64,000 nt of DNA. Source: Thereva unica. Lineage: Eukaryota; Arthropoda; Insecta; Diptera; Therevidae. The number at the start of each line of letters is the position of its first letter. Position 1 is the stretch's first letter. Location: positions 171,692,516-171,756,515 of the forward strand of contig OX465281.1 in the NCBI GenBank assembly GCA_949987705.1. Reading direction: 5' to 3'. The position numbers and the translations under genes were made by a program. The notes beneath the pieces are model-generated. The model worked only from the letters and a program-made list of their open reading frames with translations, ran no database searches and had not been told where the DNA came from. Shown in pieces: positions 9,239-19,907 of this stretch.

Positions 9239-10609
9239 ATCCTTATTTTTATATCGCTGACATGCGCTGACGATTACAGTTCATTGGGATTTAACGTGGG
9301 AGCGAGGCAGGAATAGTTTTTGGAGCCATTTTTTTGTATGGGACTTTGCTCATTTAGCAGTCCATTACTATATGTCAGTGCATGTACCCCAAAAAAATGG
9401 CCGAGTATATCCATCCGGTTGATGGCAAAGTCCGTTAACTGCTAAGATATTTTATGTTTACTAAAACTCAGCTTAAAACTTAAAAAATCAGCTTCTAAAT
9501 TGGATTTATATCGATGTCATTTTTCGTATTTAACCAATTTATGAATTTTCCAATGAATTTTTATTATTTTCCAATGAATTTTTTTGCATTGCTTCATTTT
9601 CGGGTAAAATTCAGCTAACTTCATGTGGGGCACGTCAGCTTTAGGCGACATCTGTGGCAAATAATGAACTAGAAGATTAGTTTCTGCTATCCATCCATTT
9701 TCGGTTATTTTTCCCATAAGAGTTATATCTCCTTGTATAGCCTCCATGGGCATGGAGGCTATACAAGGAGATATAACTCTTATGGGGAAAATAACCGGAA
9801 ATTGATGCGTAACAGAAACTAAACTTCTAGTTCATTATTGGCCACAGATGTCGCCTAAAGCTGACGTGCCCAACATGAAGTTAGCTGAATTTTACCCATT
9901 TCGACAATTTCTTCAAAATTGTCAGCCGAAATGCAAAAAAAAATCATTGGGAATTAATAAAAATTCATTGGAAAATCCATAAAATGGTTAAATACGAAAA
10001 AGCAGAAGCTGATTTTTCAAGTTAAGCCTAACCATAAAATATTTTAATAGTTAACGAACTTGGCTATGAACCGGATGAATATAATCCGCCATGTTTTTTG
10101 GGGTACATGTGACTGTGGCGCCCTCATTAATCAAACGAAAAGTGACAACACGGAGTTATATCTCCTTGTATAGTCTCCCTGCTGAATAGCACCATTTTTC
10201 TCCAGAAATAGAAAACCTTTTTTATGCAAACAAACAAATTTTCTTCGAATTTAGGAGAAAATAAGTGATAAGATGTTTGTTATAATTAACGGAAATAAAT
10301 TTCCATCACTCATTTTTATTTATTAGCAGTTTTTTCATTAAATAAATGTATTTATTCCAAAACCGTGACGGTTATTTCCCTGTTTAACGAAGTTTTCAAA
10401 ATAGCTCAAGAGTGAGACAGAAGAAAGAAAACTATACCTGTCTATTTTTTTCTAATTATGTTTATATCGCTGACATGCGCTGACGATTACAGTTCATTGG
10501 GATTTAACGTGGGAGCAGTTCATTGGGATTTAACGTGGGAGGCAGGTGCCATTTTTTTGTATGGGATTTTGCTCATTTAGCACAGTCCATTACTATATGT
10601 ATGTCAGTG

Positions 10610-11260
10610 ACGAAAACTATACCTGTCTATTTTTTTCTAATTATGTTTATAGGGCTGACATGCGCTGACGATTACAGTTCATTGGGATTTAGTGTGGGAC
10701 ACTGACATATAGAATGGACAGCTCATGAGGAATTTTTCATGGCACCAATTTGTTCCATAGGCTACAAACCTTTTTTCACTCCATGTAAACACCGGAATCA
10801 CTTTTGAAATTTACATTTTTTTAAATACGTACTTAAAACATTAAAATAACACAAATATTTTGTTTAAAAAAATTAATAAACACTATTTTCACTTTTTCAC
10901 CTTTTAAAATGCCTTTTTTTCATTAATTTCCAAATTTTATGTGTATCTGATTTAAGTTCTTAACGCCTGTTTTAGCAACTGACATTCTGTATGTCAAAAT
11001 CCGGGGGTCTATGGGGAAAAGAGCAAAAGATATAAACATCACTAGTGCAAAAGGGAAAATATAAAATCAGGTCTGAGTGCTTCTGTCAGTTTGGGGGTCT
11101 ATGGATGAGTGCGACAACTATACTTTTGGGTGCCATCGATTTGTATGGAATAATTTCAGATGAGCAGTCCATTATTATATGTCAGTGGTGTGGGAGCGAG
11201 GCATGAATAGTTTTTGGTGCCATTTTTTTGCATGGGATTTTGCTCATTTAGCAGTCCATT
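10610..11260. mobile_element. Partial MITE M1 copy interrupted by M1b
   Basis: Internal-to-terminal M1 sequence (ACGAAAACTATACCTGTC onward) is split by M1b 10700-11187. It resumes at GTGTGGGAGCGAGGCATG and ends near GCAGTCCATTAC at 11260, without the final TATGTCAGTG. Confidence 0.7.
10700..11187. mobile_element. MITE family M1b copy
   Basis: A 488-bp copy with ends CACTGACATATAGAATGG and TATATGTCAGTG. The perfect 8-bp duplication GTGTGGGA lies at 10692-10699 and 11188-11195, in an M1 copy. Confidence 0.85.
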
Positions 11261-11597
11261 ACCGAAAATTACCCACAAAGATACGACGCTCTCAAAATTT
11301 CCCATAAGCTCCCTTGCGAGTGAATTTATCAATCGACAAGGTGCAAGCGAGACAAAATTCAATTTAAAAACAAAACAAAAATCGAAGAAATAGAGGGTAA
11401 ATAAAGAAATGTTATTTCACGAAGTGCGAAAGAGACGCATTGATTTCTCTTCTCCGCAATTTTTTGTGCCGTCTGGACTTTTATTTTGCTTGTGTGAATT
11501 CATGTACCATCTTCGTGTACTTCCTGCTCTGCATGTGTTTGTGTAGTTTGCCGTTGCTCCGCCCTCTCGCCATTCCGGAGCGCGTATATGAATAGAC
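11261..11597. other. Unassigned, less AT-rich stretch
   Basis: It contains more CG dinucleotides than its surroundings (for example CTCCGCCCTCTCGCC) but has no recognised frame, repeat or RNA. Confidence 0.4.
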
Positions 11598-12046
11598 CAC
11601 TGACATATAGTAATGGACTGCTAAATGAGCAAAATCCCATACAAAAAAATGGCACCAACAACTATTCCTGCCTCGCTCCCACGTTAAATCCCAATGAACT
11701 GTAATCGTCAGCGTATGTCAGCGATATAAACATAATTAGAAAAAAATATACAGGTATAGTTTTCGTTCTTCTGTCTCACTCTTGAGCTATTTTGAAAACT
11801 TCGTTAAACAGGGGAAATAACCGTCACGGTTTTGGAATAAATACATTTATTTAATGAAAAAACTGCTAATAAATAAAAATGAGTGATGGAAATTTGTTTC
11901 CGTTAATTATAAGAAACATCTTATCACTTATTTTCTCCTAAATTCGAAGAAAAATTTTTTGTTTGCATAAAAAAGGTTTTCTATTTCTGGAGAAAAATGG
12001 TGCCTTTCAGCATCGCCAATCAGCAGTCCATTACTATATGTCAGTG
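11598..12046. mobile_element. MITE family M1 copy, complete
   Basis: A 449-bp copy in opposite orientation to those at 6 kb, with ends CACTGACATATAGTAATGG and ATTACTATATGTCAGTG. The perfect duplication GAATAGAC lies at 11590-11597 and 12047-12054. It is one of the cleanest family members. Confidence 0.9.
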
Positions 12047-12054
12047 GAATAGAC

Positions 12055-12720
12055 AGAAGATCATAGATTTTTACTTTCCTTTTTCTTCGCACAGAAAGGA
12101 TTACATTGTCGTATCTTTCTGAGTAATTTTTGCCATTACTATATGTCAGTGACAAAGCCTAGTAATAACAAGTCTTTCATCTTCATACAAAATTTCCCCC
12201 CCGTTAGTTGGATAATTTGGCACTAGCTCTTTCAAGTCTACAATTGGAATGAAATCAATCAGAATTAAAATGCACACATTTTAGGACGATGAGTGATTTT
12301 ACCAACCTCATTAACTTCGCTATATGCACAAAAGTACCCAGGATACCTTCTGTTATGTAAGAAAGTATTAACGTCTCCAGCTATTTATAACATTCACTAC
12401 CAACCTTTTTCCATTTATTCGAACATTATCTGCTTTCAGATCGCCATGATGTGGTTGCAAGAGTTTTTACACAAAGAAAACTTTTTGGTAGAGTTTATTA
12501 TAATATGTATAGTGTAGAATGGCAGAAGCGCGGGTTACCACATACTCATCTATGTAAATTGAATTGGAGTGCCTGTCCGTGATTTATGTCTGTTTTTCCG
12601 GGATTTAAATTTTTTTGCTGTTCTGTACATTAAAAGATGTAGTTCTTGTGTACTTCCCCAATAAATGTATAATAAATAATAAAAAAAAGACGGGAAGTGC
12701 CATGGCTTCTCGATGGCACA
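12055..12720 (-). other. Unassigned stretch with short gene-like minus-strand frames
   Basis: A 20-bp M1 end relic (CATTACTATATGTCAGTG) sits near 12133-12151. On the minus strand near 12180-12480 short pieces such as GDLKADNVRINGKR and GEILYEDERLV look protein-like. They lie in different frames with stops between them, so this is at best a relic of an unidentified gene. Confidence 0.25.
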
Positions 12721-12724
12721 GTAG

Positions 12725-14077
12725 ACATGAATATGTCTTATCCCAGGGGTCTATTTGTTTCTTGTTCTTATTGGAAATCACCTTCTTGTTCTTATTAGAA
12801 AGAACCCCTGGAGGGGGTCGAAAGGAATGCACACAACAATATATATCTGGCTCGCTTCAATACATACCCTTCAACCACCTTATCCTTTTCCACAATGTAA
12901 CAGAATACAAACACACGAAACGAAATCGTTCAAAATAAAAAAATTATGCTTTTGCAAAAATTCTAAACGCGCCGCGGCCGCACCACACTCAATCCGCAAA
13001 CTGCGTAGTAAGAAAATTCCCTGATATCTATTCTGATTCCGCCCCGCTTCGAAAACACAAAATTATCGCGCGACGGACGACTCAAGCACACCTTTTCTAA
13101 TGGGGCCCATCCACAGGCCAACTAGTTGTCCTAACTGAGTTGTGTTGTCACTGAATCGCATCGTGTGTGGGGCAGTTGGCAAACTGATTTGACAGTTGGG
13201 GTTTCAGTTGGGATAAATCAAAATCTTTTAATTTTATGAGGGCGGGGTTTAGAGTTTGGGCAACTAGTCGCACTGTGTGTATTGCAGTTTGGCAAACTAC
13301 TTGGATGAATTAAGCCTGAATTCGAAGAATATATTTTTTTGCAAGTTTATTTTGCATTATTTTTAATTTAAATTATGAAAGTTCACATATTATTAAATTA
13401 TTTTCATAATTTATACTTTTAGAATTTAATTTATATTTTGAAAAATATAAATATTCATATTAATAATTAAAAACAATTATAATTAATCTAAAAAATCATC
13501 TTTCTCCAATTTTTATTATTATAAAACTTAGTCGCGGGTTTTCTACAATTTCATTTAACTTTCAAATTGCCTATAAAATATCGAATTGACAGTTGAAATA
13601 TCAACTCAGTTGAAGCGTTTGTGGCAAAACAACAACTTTTTACACAACTCAGTTTGGATAACTAGTTGGATGGGCCCCATAAGCTGTTTAAAAAATCTCA
13701 TACAAAGTAAAAAATCCTGGACACTTTTTCTCACTCTTGGAACAAGAACTCGCAGCGATTGAACAAAAAAAAGCTGCTATGATATTGGACGCAAAAAAGC
13801 TGCTAGCATAGCTTCTTGTTAATGTATGTGCTCGAAACAGTCATTTTGGCAAAACGACAAATATTCATGTCAAAAGAAATGTCTCGAAAATTTTCTAACC
13901 TTAAGAAAGCTTTCGATAATATTTTCACCTAAAAATATGCAGAATTAAATATAAATTTAATTTGCTTCTAAAATTTATCCTAAAAGTATGCTAAACAGTA
14001 ATGAGTCATGGTAACGATTTTCGTCTCCGCACATTCTTTCAAATAGACCCCAGGGATAAGACATATTCATGTCAATA
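12725..14077. repeat. Inverted-repeat-flanked segment
   Basis: GACATGAATATGTCTTATCC followed by CAGGGGTCTATTTG near 12726-12760 recurs inverted near 14043-14077 (CAAATAGACCCCAGGGATAA then GACATATTCATGTC). The pair may be the ends of an old non-autonomous transposon. No target duplication was identified. Confidence 0.4.
13101..13679. mobile_element. 579-bp Harbinger-like MITE
   Basis: The ends TGGGGCCCATCCA and TGGATGGGCCCCA are inverted, and ACTAGTT repeats close inside each. TAA is duplicated (13098-13100 and 13680-13682). Internal AACTGAGTT/AACTCAGTT motifs recur in both orientations. It is non-coding. Confidence 0.85.
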
Positions 14078-14079
14078 AA

Positions 14080-17000
14080 TAAATCTAGGAAACGGGTAAT
14101 CCGATGGGACTTTCACGGGAAGATTCAGTATTTTCTTGGGAATGTAACTTTTCTCTCGGACCAGACTATCAGTTTGGGCCAAAAACTCCGATAGTCGAAT
14201 TAAATTGAGTGGAAACTTTTTTTACCATTCCAAATGTAAACTTCAAATCTCAGAAATGGCTAAACCGATTATAGGACTTTCACGGGAAGATTCAGTAATT
14301 TCTTAGGCGTGTTAAGCCTACTTTTTTACTCTAACCCGAATATCGGATCAGACTGAAAACATGACTCGATAATCGAAGGAACGCTAATGAAATGCTATCA
14401 CTTCGAGATATTGTTCTTACAATTGTCAGAAATACTATCGATCATTATCGTTTGTCATCTCTTAGAAATAAATTGGAAAAACGTCATTTAAAAACATCGT
14501 AATCAGAAAACAGAATTCGGCTCTATTCTGCTCAATATAAGAGATAGAAACTGTTCTGAGAATAATGATAATCATGACATTGAAGGCTGGCTCCAGCTCA
14601 TTGAAAGGTCGTAAATTTTGATGAACAGAGTATCGATATACAGAATATCAGCAGATCAAATCAGAAAACTCATGGTTAAGCAAAAGGTCTATAAGGGCAT
14701 CGAGAAATAATTAAGTGTGTATTCTTCTTAATGGTCTTATTTTAGAAGATTCATGGTCACTGACCAACGGATCTCCGAAGAGATACCATATACAATCCAG
14801 AAACATCAGTAACTTAATCTGGTTGAATTCTTCAACAGCATCACTTCTCCTGACCTTGCCTTATTTTCATTTGAAAATTTATAAGTTGTGGTCATAACGG
14901 GGTACGGTAAAGGCGACATAATACCAAGGATATCCATAATTCCATCAAATTATCCATTTCAATTCAAAAGATTCCAAATTCCCTATATATGTCAGTTTGG
15001 CAAAACGCATAAATGTAACTAACCTTACGAAGACCAAACGTAGAATTGACCAATAGCTGTTCTATACACGGACAACTATACGTAGCATTTAATACATACT
15101 TGCAAGTGAAAATAAAATATCGAGTATCCTTTATAAAGAAACGTTACAGTGATTTGTTAACCTTGCATTAATATATTAATTATGCACGTTTTTGTATTAC
15201 CAGTGCTTTGCGGGAGGTATGATTATCTGTACCTGCACAGGGCGTAAAGACCAATGGGCGCTGTAAAACACGAAACGACTAAACACGAAAACGGGAAACA
15301 GTAACGGCCCTTTTCAGGATCAAATCAGTAATGACGTCTTATAATGATGTTCGTCTAAGGCTCCTAAAGGGCGCCAAATTGTGAATTTTCGGGCTGCACG
15401 GTTTGGGCCAAATTTGCAAAACTGACGACCTTAATTTAGCGTTTTATTTAGGGAAAAACGTTGAGGGCGCCATGGGCGAAGTTCTGCACAGGACGCCAAA
15501 TAACCCCGGCATGTAAAAAACTACGCCAGAGGAGATGTATTCTGAATATGATTATGTAGGTGCAAGTAGTACAAATTTCTTTTGATAGATGTTCAACATA
15601 GAATGACAGACTTGACTATTAATTTTATAAGAAGTTGTAAGCTATTTTTTATAGGTAACTCTAGTTTTTTTAATCTATCCAAAATCAAGCGTTGCCGATT
15701 CATTAAATCTTATTCCTTTCCCGGACTTTCCCGGATATTTTTTCCTATTAAAAGGCATCGAAACGCACGCGGGCTTTTGCTAGTTAAATAATATAATATT
15801 AATAAACTGTCTATTACGAAAATAGTAATATGTATGTAGTTGCAGTGACTTGACTAGTCCGTTCCGTCCGTTTTTAAAAGTTTGAAATTTTACATTTCGA
15901 TAAGTTTTCCATGAGACGAATCAAGCGGACCAAACGGCAAAGAAAAACAGAAAGAACGAGTGGACCGGACGAAGCGAATTGGTTCTGTTTGAGGTTTAAT
16001 CCTGAGAGAAACTAGTTCAAAAACGATACTAGCGGTAAATCCACAAGATTTTTCTAGAGACAAATTGTTTTTCTAAAACGTGTTAAAGCGTCGCCGAAAA
16101 ACTGAGAAGTAAATGACTTCATTTGAAAACTTGAACGATTTCAGAAGAAATTTGCAAAACTAAACAATGTAAAGGACTTGCCAGACGACCGAAAAGGCCA
16201 AATGTTTTAGCCGTCTTTTCATTTAAACAAAAAAGGGCTTGACCGAATGTTATGAAATCATTTTCAGAGCATCTTTTCGTTTATATTCTTCCATCGACAC
16301 CTCAGTGAAGTCGATATTGTTTTTGGTTCGCGCGATATTGTTCAGGTTTAAAAATCACGTACGTCGTTTAAACAACAAAACGGCAGGACCAGATTTGACT
16401 CGCGCGATATCGTGCAGATAAAAAACTCACCTACGTCGTTTAAGCAGAAAAGCGATTCGACCGAATTTACTTTAGGTCATAATTTCAGTAATACGCTACG
16501 AACGACATATCAAATGCTACGAACGCATGAGTCGATAACGTACAAGAAAAAAAGACCACGTGCGAACACACGCACACACTCATCCTTCTTCTCAAATTTA
16601 TGCTTAAAGTGCTATTGAAAAATGAAAATACTTTGAGAATCTCCCTAAAAACAGGGGAAATTAAAAAAATAAAACAAATTTCCATTATATTTATAATTTT
16701 TAATTACCATGCAATACATAAAAATTTCTAACGGTCATTTTGAGCCAAGGAACTTTAGTAATTTTCTTGTAGCGGCATTAAAGATTAGACCAAATTCTCT
16801 ATTTTTCCACAATGCTCAACTTTTTCAGTAAAATTAATAAAATCATAAAATGTAAGATCGTGATTCATATCATTTCAGATTTATTCAAAAATTAAACTGG
16901 ATTTGGAACGGAAAATACCCTAGGACATGATCTATGTTTATTTAGAGCCGCACAGTGAATATTTCATTTTAAAGGCATTCATAGCGCTTTAGTTTTCATA

Positions 17001-17130
17001 AACACACATAATTCAGTTTAGATAGTAATGTGTAGTACGGCTTCTCAACAATTGATATCAATAAACATAGTTTATATAAAACATATCTAGACTTCATTTC
17101 TCATTATCAAAGCCTTTTTCGATATTTGTA
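14080..17130. other. Intergenic DNA downstream of PEX5, nothing firmly recognised
   Basis: No long frame, RNA gene or bounded repeat was seen. A loosely repeated segment (GCGCGATAT... GTACGTCGTTTAAAC... and GCGCGATATC... CTACGTCGTTTAAGC) lies at 16330-16450. Short frames here lack family features. Confidence 0.4.
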
Positions 17131-17137
17131 AAAATAT

Positions 17138-17143
17138 TTTATT
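17138..17143 (-). terminator. Probable PEX5 polyadenylation signal
   Basis: AATAAA on the minus strand, about 195 nt downstream of the PEX5 stop codon, followed by T-rich sequence. It is placed by motif and distance only. Confidence 0.5.
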
Positions 17144-17337
17144 GTTCGTTTTCCTTACAACAAAAAGTACGAATATTACCAATTATTAACAAATTAATTT
17201 TTTAACCAATATAACCATTCTATTATTTTCTCCTTCAAGTTCTTTGCATAATGAAAGATATTATGATTTAAAATAATTAATAGAACTCGCTTTTCTCATA
17301 ACAACCAACCTCCACCTTCATTTCCGTGCTAGCTAAA

Positions 17338-18102
17338 TTAAGCTATATTAAACGCTTCATTTAATTTATCAAGATCCTTAGCATCCAGCATATCATGCAA
17401 CTCTTTTCTGCCCATTAATGAAACAACCATACGAAGTGTGCTCCAAATAGTATCAGACATTTGACTAACATCATTCGATTTTTGCAAGAGACCAGATCTT
17501 GCTGACGATGTAGCTTGTAAATTTAATGCAGTCAGCAAATGTTCAGCTGATTCTTTGTAAGCTTTCAAGTTCATACATGTAATCCCAACATTATATCTAG
17601 CTCTTATAAAACCCGGTTCGATTTCTAAAGCCCGCTGATAAGCTTCAACAGCTTCAACAGATCTATTACCATTAGCTAAACTAGCACCTAAACGATTCCA
17701 AACCTTTGCATTATTAGGTCGAATTTGAAGAGCAGCCTGAAAACAATCAACCGCTTTATCATATTCCGATGAGAGTGTAAATAGTATTCCAAGTGCCTCT
17801 TGAATATCTGGATCGATTTCTTTGGGATTCATTTTGACTGCTTCTAGGAATATGTTTTGAATTTCTTTCATTTCTGGAGATCTTGTCAATGTTGCAGTAA
17901 GTGCTGATGCGTTGTAATTAAGCATTTCCCCAGGAACAAGATGTTTATATTTAGGATGAAGATTTAGCCAGGATATTAACATTTTTAGAGCTTGATTTTG
18001 CAAACTTTCATTTGTGTATGAAACAGCTAATGCCATTAAAACTTTTGCATTCATAGGATCAAGTTCGAGAGACTTTTTTAATGCAGCAATAGCTTGTGGA
18101 TC
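17338..18102 (-). CDS. Pex5: PEX5, 3'-terminal coding exon (TPR repeats 3-7 and C-terminus)
   Basis: Codes the C-terminal 254 residues of the PTS1 receptor. This protein binds the C-terminal SKL-type signal of peroxisomal matrix enzymes in the cytosol and delivers them to the peroxisomal docking complex. The exon opens after a TTTACAG acceptor (18106-18103) with DPQAIAALKKSLELDP and runs to a TAA at 17338. Hallmarks of the family are LMALAVSYTNES, DPDIQEALGILF, YDKAVDCFQAALQIRPN, WNRLGASLANGN and RYNVGITCMNL. The Asn residues of LANGN and RYNVG correspond to those that hold the PTS1 backbone in the human protein. The frame is intact and looks functional. It reads into exon 18155-18340 in phase 0. 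Confidence 0.95.
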   Translation of the reverse strand, partial: DPQAIAALKKSLELDPMNAKVLMALAVSYTNESLQNQALKMLISWLNLHPKYKHLVPGEMLNYNASALTATLTRSPEMKEIQNIFLEAVKMNPKEIDPDIQEALGILFTLSSEYDKAVDCFQAALQIRPNNAKVWNRLGASLANGNRSVEAVEAYQRALEIEPGFIRARYNVGITCMNLKAYKESAEHLLTALNLQATSSARSGLLQKSNDVSQMSDTIWSTLRMVVSLMGRKELHDMLDAKDLDKLNEAFNIA

Positions 18103-18154
18103 CTGTAAATTACAATTACTTAATTGCCAATGTTATTCAAAGTTCATAGTTTAC

Positions 18155-18340
18155 CATCTCATTTTCAGCTTGAGAAATACCAAGCAACTCCCACGCTTCA
18201 ACGCTTTGAGGATCTTTTTGTGCAGCTGCTTCAAAGCAAAGAACTGCACTGGGAATATCTCCATTAGCATAAAATTCCTTTCCTTTTTGCAAGGGGTCTT
18301 CAATATCTTTCATTGGGTTTTCTTCAGTAAAAGCATATTC
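18155..18340 (-). CDS. Pex5: PEX5 internal exon (first TPRs)
   Basis: An exon of 186 nt, 62 codons, phase 0 at both ends. It is bounded by an acceptor TTTTAG (18346-18341) and a donor GTAAAC (18154-18149). It codes EENPMKDIEDPLQKGKEFY, GDIPSAVLCFEAAAQKDP and AWELLGISQAENEM, matching the EENPLRD...AVLLFEAA...WQYLGTTQAENEQ stretch of PEX5 TPR1-2. The introns on either side are short (52 and 57 bp), unlike the 22-kb intron upstream. Confidence 0.93.
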
Positions 18341-18397
18341 CTAAAATGAATGATAATATTGAAACATAAATATAAACAATGGATTATTAATTTTAAC

Positions 18398-18531
18398 TCT
18401 GAAGTCCTCATATGCATTACTAAATTCCTTTAACCAAGGATGGCCCTCATCGTCAATTTCTTCTGCCATCTTTTCCCATTGATCCTGTAAGTGCTTCCAA
18501 TATTCATCATTATTTCGGCGAACTTCTTCTG
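18398..18531 (-). CDS. Pex5: PEX5 internal exon (pre-TPR helix)
   Basis: An exon of 134 nt opening after acceptor TTTTTTACAG (to 18532) and ending at donor GTTAAA (18397 down). Its first two bases complete a split codon (G|CA, Ala) with exon 40688-40868. It codes DEYWKHLQDQWEKMAEEI then DDEGHPWLKEFSNAYEDF, which aligns with the FWDKLQAELEEMA..AHPWLSDYDD segment just before TPR1 in animal PEX5. Confidence 0.9.
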
Positions 18532-18723
18532 CTGTAAAAAATATTGGAAAATATTTTAATTTTAATTTGATTTTTAATTGTTGAAAAAATTCAAATAAAC
18601 CCGCTTTTGCAATTGTGTGAGCTTCAAATAGAAGAGAATAGAAATAAAATTTTGTTTGCCTAACTGCTATAAAACATAAATCGTATTTAGCGTAGTCTAA
18701 AAATAATTTTTGGTGGTCAGTCA

Positions 18724-19165
18724 CCAGCGAGATAGGGGGAGCAACATGTGGTGTATTTAAATATATAAATACGCACGTGCTTTAACTATCTCGGACTGGT
18801 GGAGGTGCGGTCTGAACCTCCTCGTGGTGGCCACTGGAAGCGGTCCTTAAAGGGATAGGATAATATGATTGGGCCTACCGAGCCAAGATGTAAAGTTAAC
18901 GTGTTGAGAGCTGCATGGCAGTGGGTAGCTCTAGGGAACCTGGGCTATGTAGCGGTTGCTACTTGTTATTAATTTATGTTCGTTGCTACTTGTTATAAAT
19001 TTATGTTCGTTATTGTAGCAAGTTTATTCAACATTCAATTCAGTTCCTGTACTAGTAATTTTTTAGTACTTAGAAATACAGTTTAGGAATACTGAATCAG
19101 ATATCACATATGCAGACACTGAACACACAAACGATTTTCAAAAACATAGACACACAAAAGTTGTC
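18724..19165. other. Intronic DNA with a short tandem duplication
   Basis: GTTGCTACTTGTTATTAATT and GTTGCTACTTGTTATAAATT, each followed by TATGTTC, are adjacent near 18954-19007 (about 27-bp period, two units). Nothing else is recognised. Confidence 0.4.
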
Positions 19166-19168
19166 ATG

Positions 19169-19371
19169 TAAAATAACTAGTGGGATGTTGTGCCTAGAGA
19201 CTAGCCACTAATTACGCTTTTTCATGGTATTCTTTCTGTTGAATAACACTTCAGACTGGATGACAATATACATATTAAGTGGAGATTGTGAAGATTCACG
19301 AAAACAATCCAACAACTACAACACATACAAATACAACTACATATAATATTGTTAAAAATTCGGCTTACCGC
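19169..19371 (+). mobile_element. 3' end remnant of the CACTA/Tnp2-like element
   Basis: ACTAGTGGGATGTTGTGCCT onward matches 56660-57000, the stop-codon region and 3' tail of the transposase gene at 43-56.7 kb. It ends at AATTCGGCTTACCGCACC, as that copy does. An internal stretch is missing or different (19305-19345). Only non-coding tail remains. Confidence 0.75.
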
Positions 19372-19640
19372 ACCTTTTGTTAACCGACTTCAAAAAACGA
19401 GGTGGTTACTCAATTCGACGTGTAGGTATTTTGTAGTCCTGTTCACGCATAACTTTGTAACCCAATGACTTTTTTGCCTTTTTTTGGTTCATTTGAAGGG
19501 GGAGTTTCCCACGGTGGTCCCGTTAAATTTTTTCGAAATTCTGATAAAGGAGTTCGAAGTTAGGCATAAAAACTGTTAAAATTAGTTTAACCTAAACATT
19601 TCATAGGCACCGAACAAATTACTATATTGTTGTAAATCCG

Positions 19641-19679
19641 GCAGCAGGCCGATGGTGGAGCGGGTAGAGCGTCGGATCC
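19641..19679 (+). repeat. 5' half of tRNA-like sequence 1 (A box)
   Basis: GGCAGCAGGCCGATGGTGGA followed by GCGGGTAGAGCGTCGGATCC resembles a tRNA D arm with A box (TGGNGGAGNGGGTAGAGC) running into the anticodon stem. Element A1 begins right after GGATCC, so the tRNA-like sequence is cut in its anticodon arm. Confidence 0.65.
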
Positions 19680-19907
19680 CCTCGTTTGTACTCTTGCCAA
19701 GAGCAGACAGACTGTGCCTGCAGATCAAAGGTCGTGAAGATACCCAGTGTTATAGTGTTTACGGTTTAACTCCAGTGCGTGACAAAGTCTTATATTTTTT
19801 CATAAGAAGATTAAATATCATAATTTAAATTTTAAAAATCGATAGAAAAAAAAATAAACGAGATAATAGATAAAAGACTAAGTGCAGAGCATGTACACGA
19901 AAGTGGC

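Larger units (their letters stand above)
7313..9242. mobile_element. Foldback-like element: near-perfect loop-less palindrome
   Basis: Ends GGATGTGGCTATTTATACAT and its inverse. The 9-bp direct repeat TTATTTTTA flanks it (7304-7312 and 9243-9251). Removing the MITE at 8150-8957 and one AAAT leaves two arms of exactly 559 bp (7313-7871 versus 7872-8149 plus 8962-9242) centred on AGCGC|GCGCT. I saw one mismatch, in the third 33-bp repeat. The outer half of each arm is a tandem array of 33-bp units. Long inverted arms made of short tandem repeats with 9-bp duplications are the hallmark of Foldback elements. Short frames inside it are repeat translations, not genes. Confidence 0.8.
7016..9380. 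mobile_element. MITE family M1 copy inside M4, interrupted by a Foldback-like element
   Basis: The ends CACTGACATATAGTAATGG and TATATGTCAGTG are inverted. The perfect 8-bp duplication CATGTACC lies at 7008-7015 and 9381-9388 in M4 sequence. It is interrupted at 7312/9243 by the palindromic element 7313-9242. Confidence 0.85.
6937..10180. mobile_element. Palindromic MITE dimer M4, interrupted by an M1 copy
   Basis: Ends AGGGAGACTATACAAGGAG and CTCCTTGTATAGTCTCCCT. Once the M1 insertion 7016-9380 is removed, the left arm (6937-7015 plus 9389-9748) mirrors the right arm (9751-10180) around CCTCCATGGGCATGGAGG (centre 9749.5). The centre repeats the terminal motif GGAGGCTATACAAGGAGATA. The palindrome therefore looks like two roughly 440-bp elements joined head to head. 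The arms are diverged, so it is not a recent duplication. The exact target duplication is uncertain. Confidence 0.7.
6892..10609. mobile_element. MITE family M1 copy split by nested elements
   Basis: The left part (6892-6936) begins CACTGACTGACATATAGTAA. The family sequence resumes at about 10181 and ends TATGTATGTCAGTG at 10609. Between them lies the palindromic element M4, which carries further insertions. The outer 8-bp duplication is not evident, because the right flank is again internal M1 sequence. Confidence 0.7.

Noticed and set aside
12293..12500. Kinase-like motif (GDLKADN) on the minus strand
   Set aside because: A single short phrase with stops around it and no other kinase motif in frame. 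Too weak to call.
19641..19680. Functional tRNA gene
   Set aside because: The tRNA-like sequences are repeated, lack a sound cloverleaf and are interrupted in every copy, so they are described as tRNA-like repeats.
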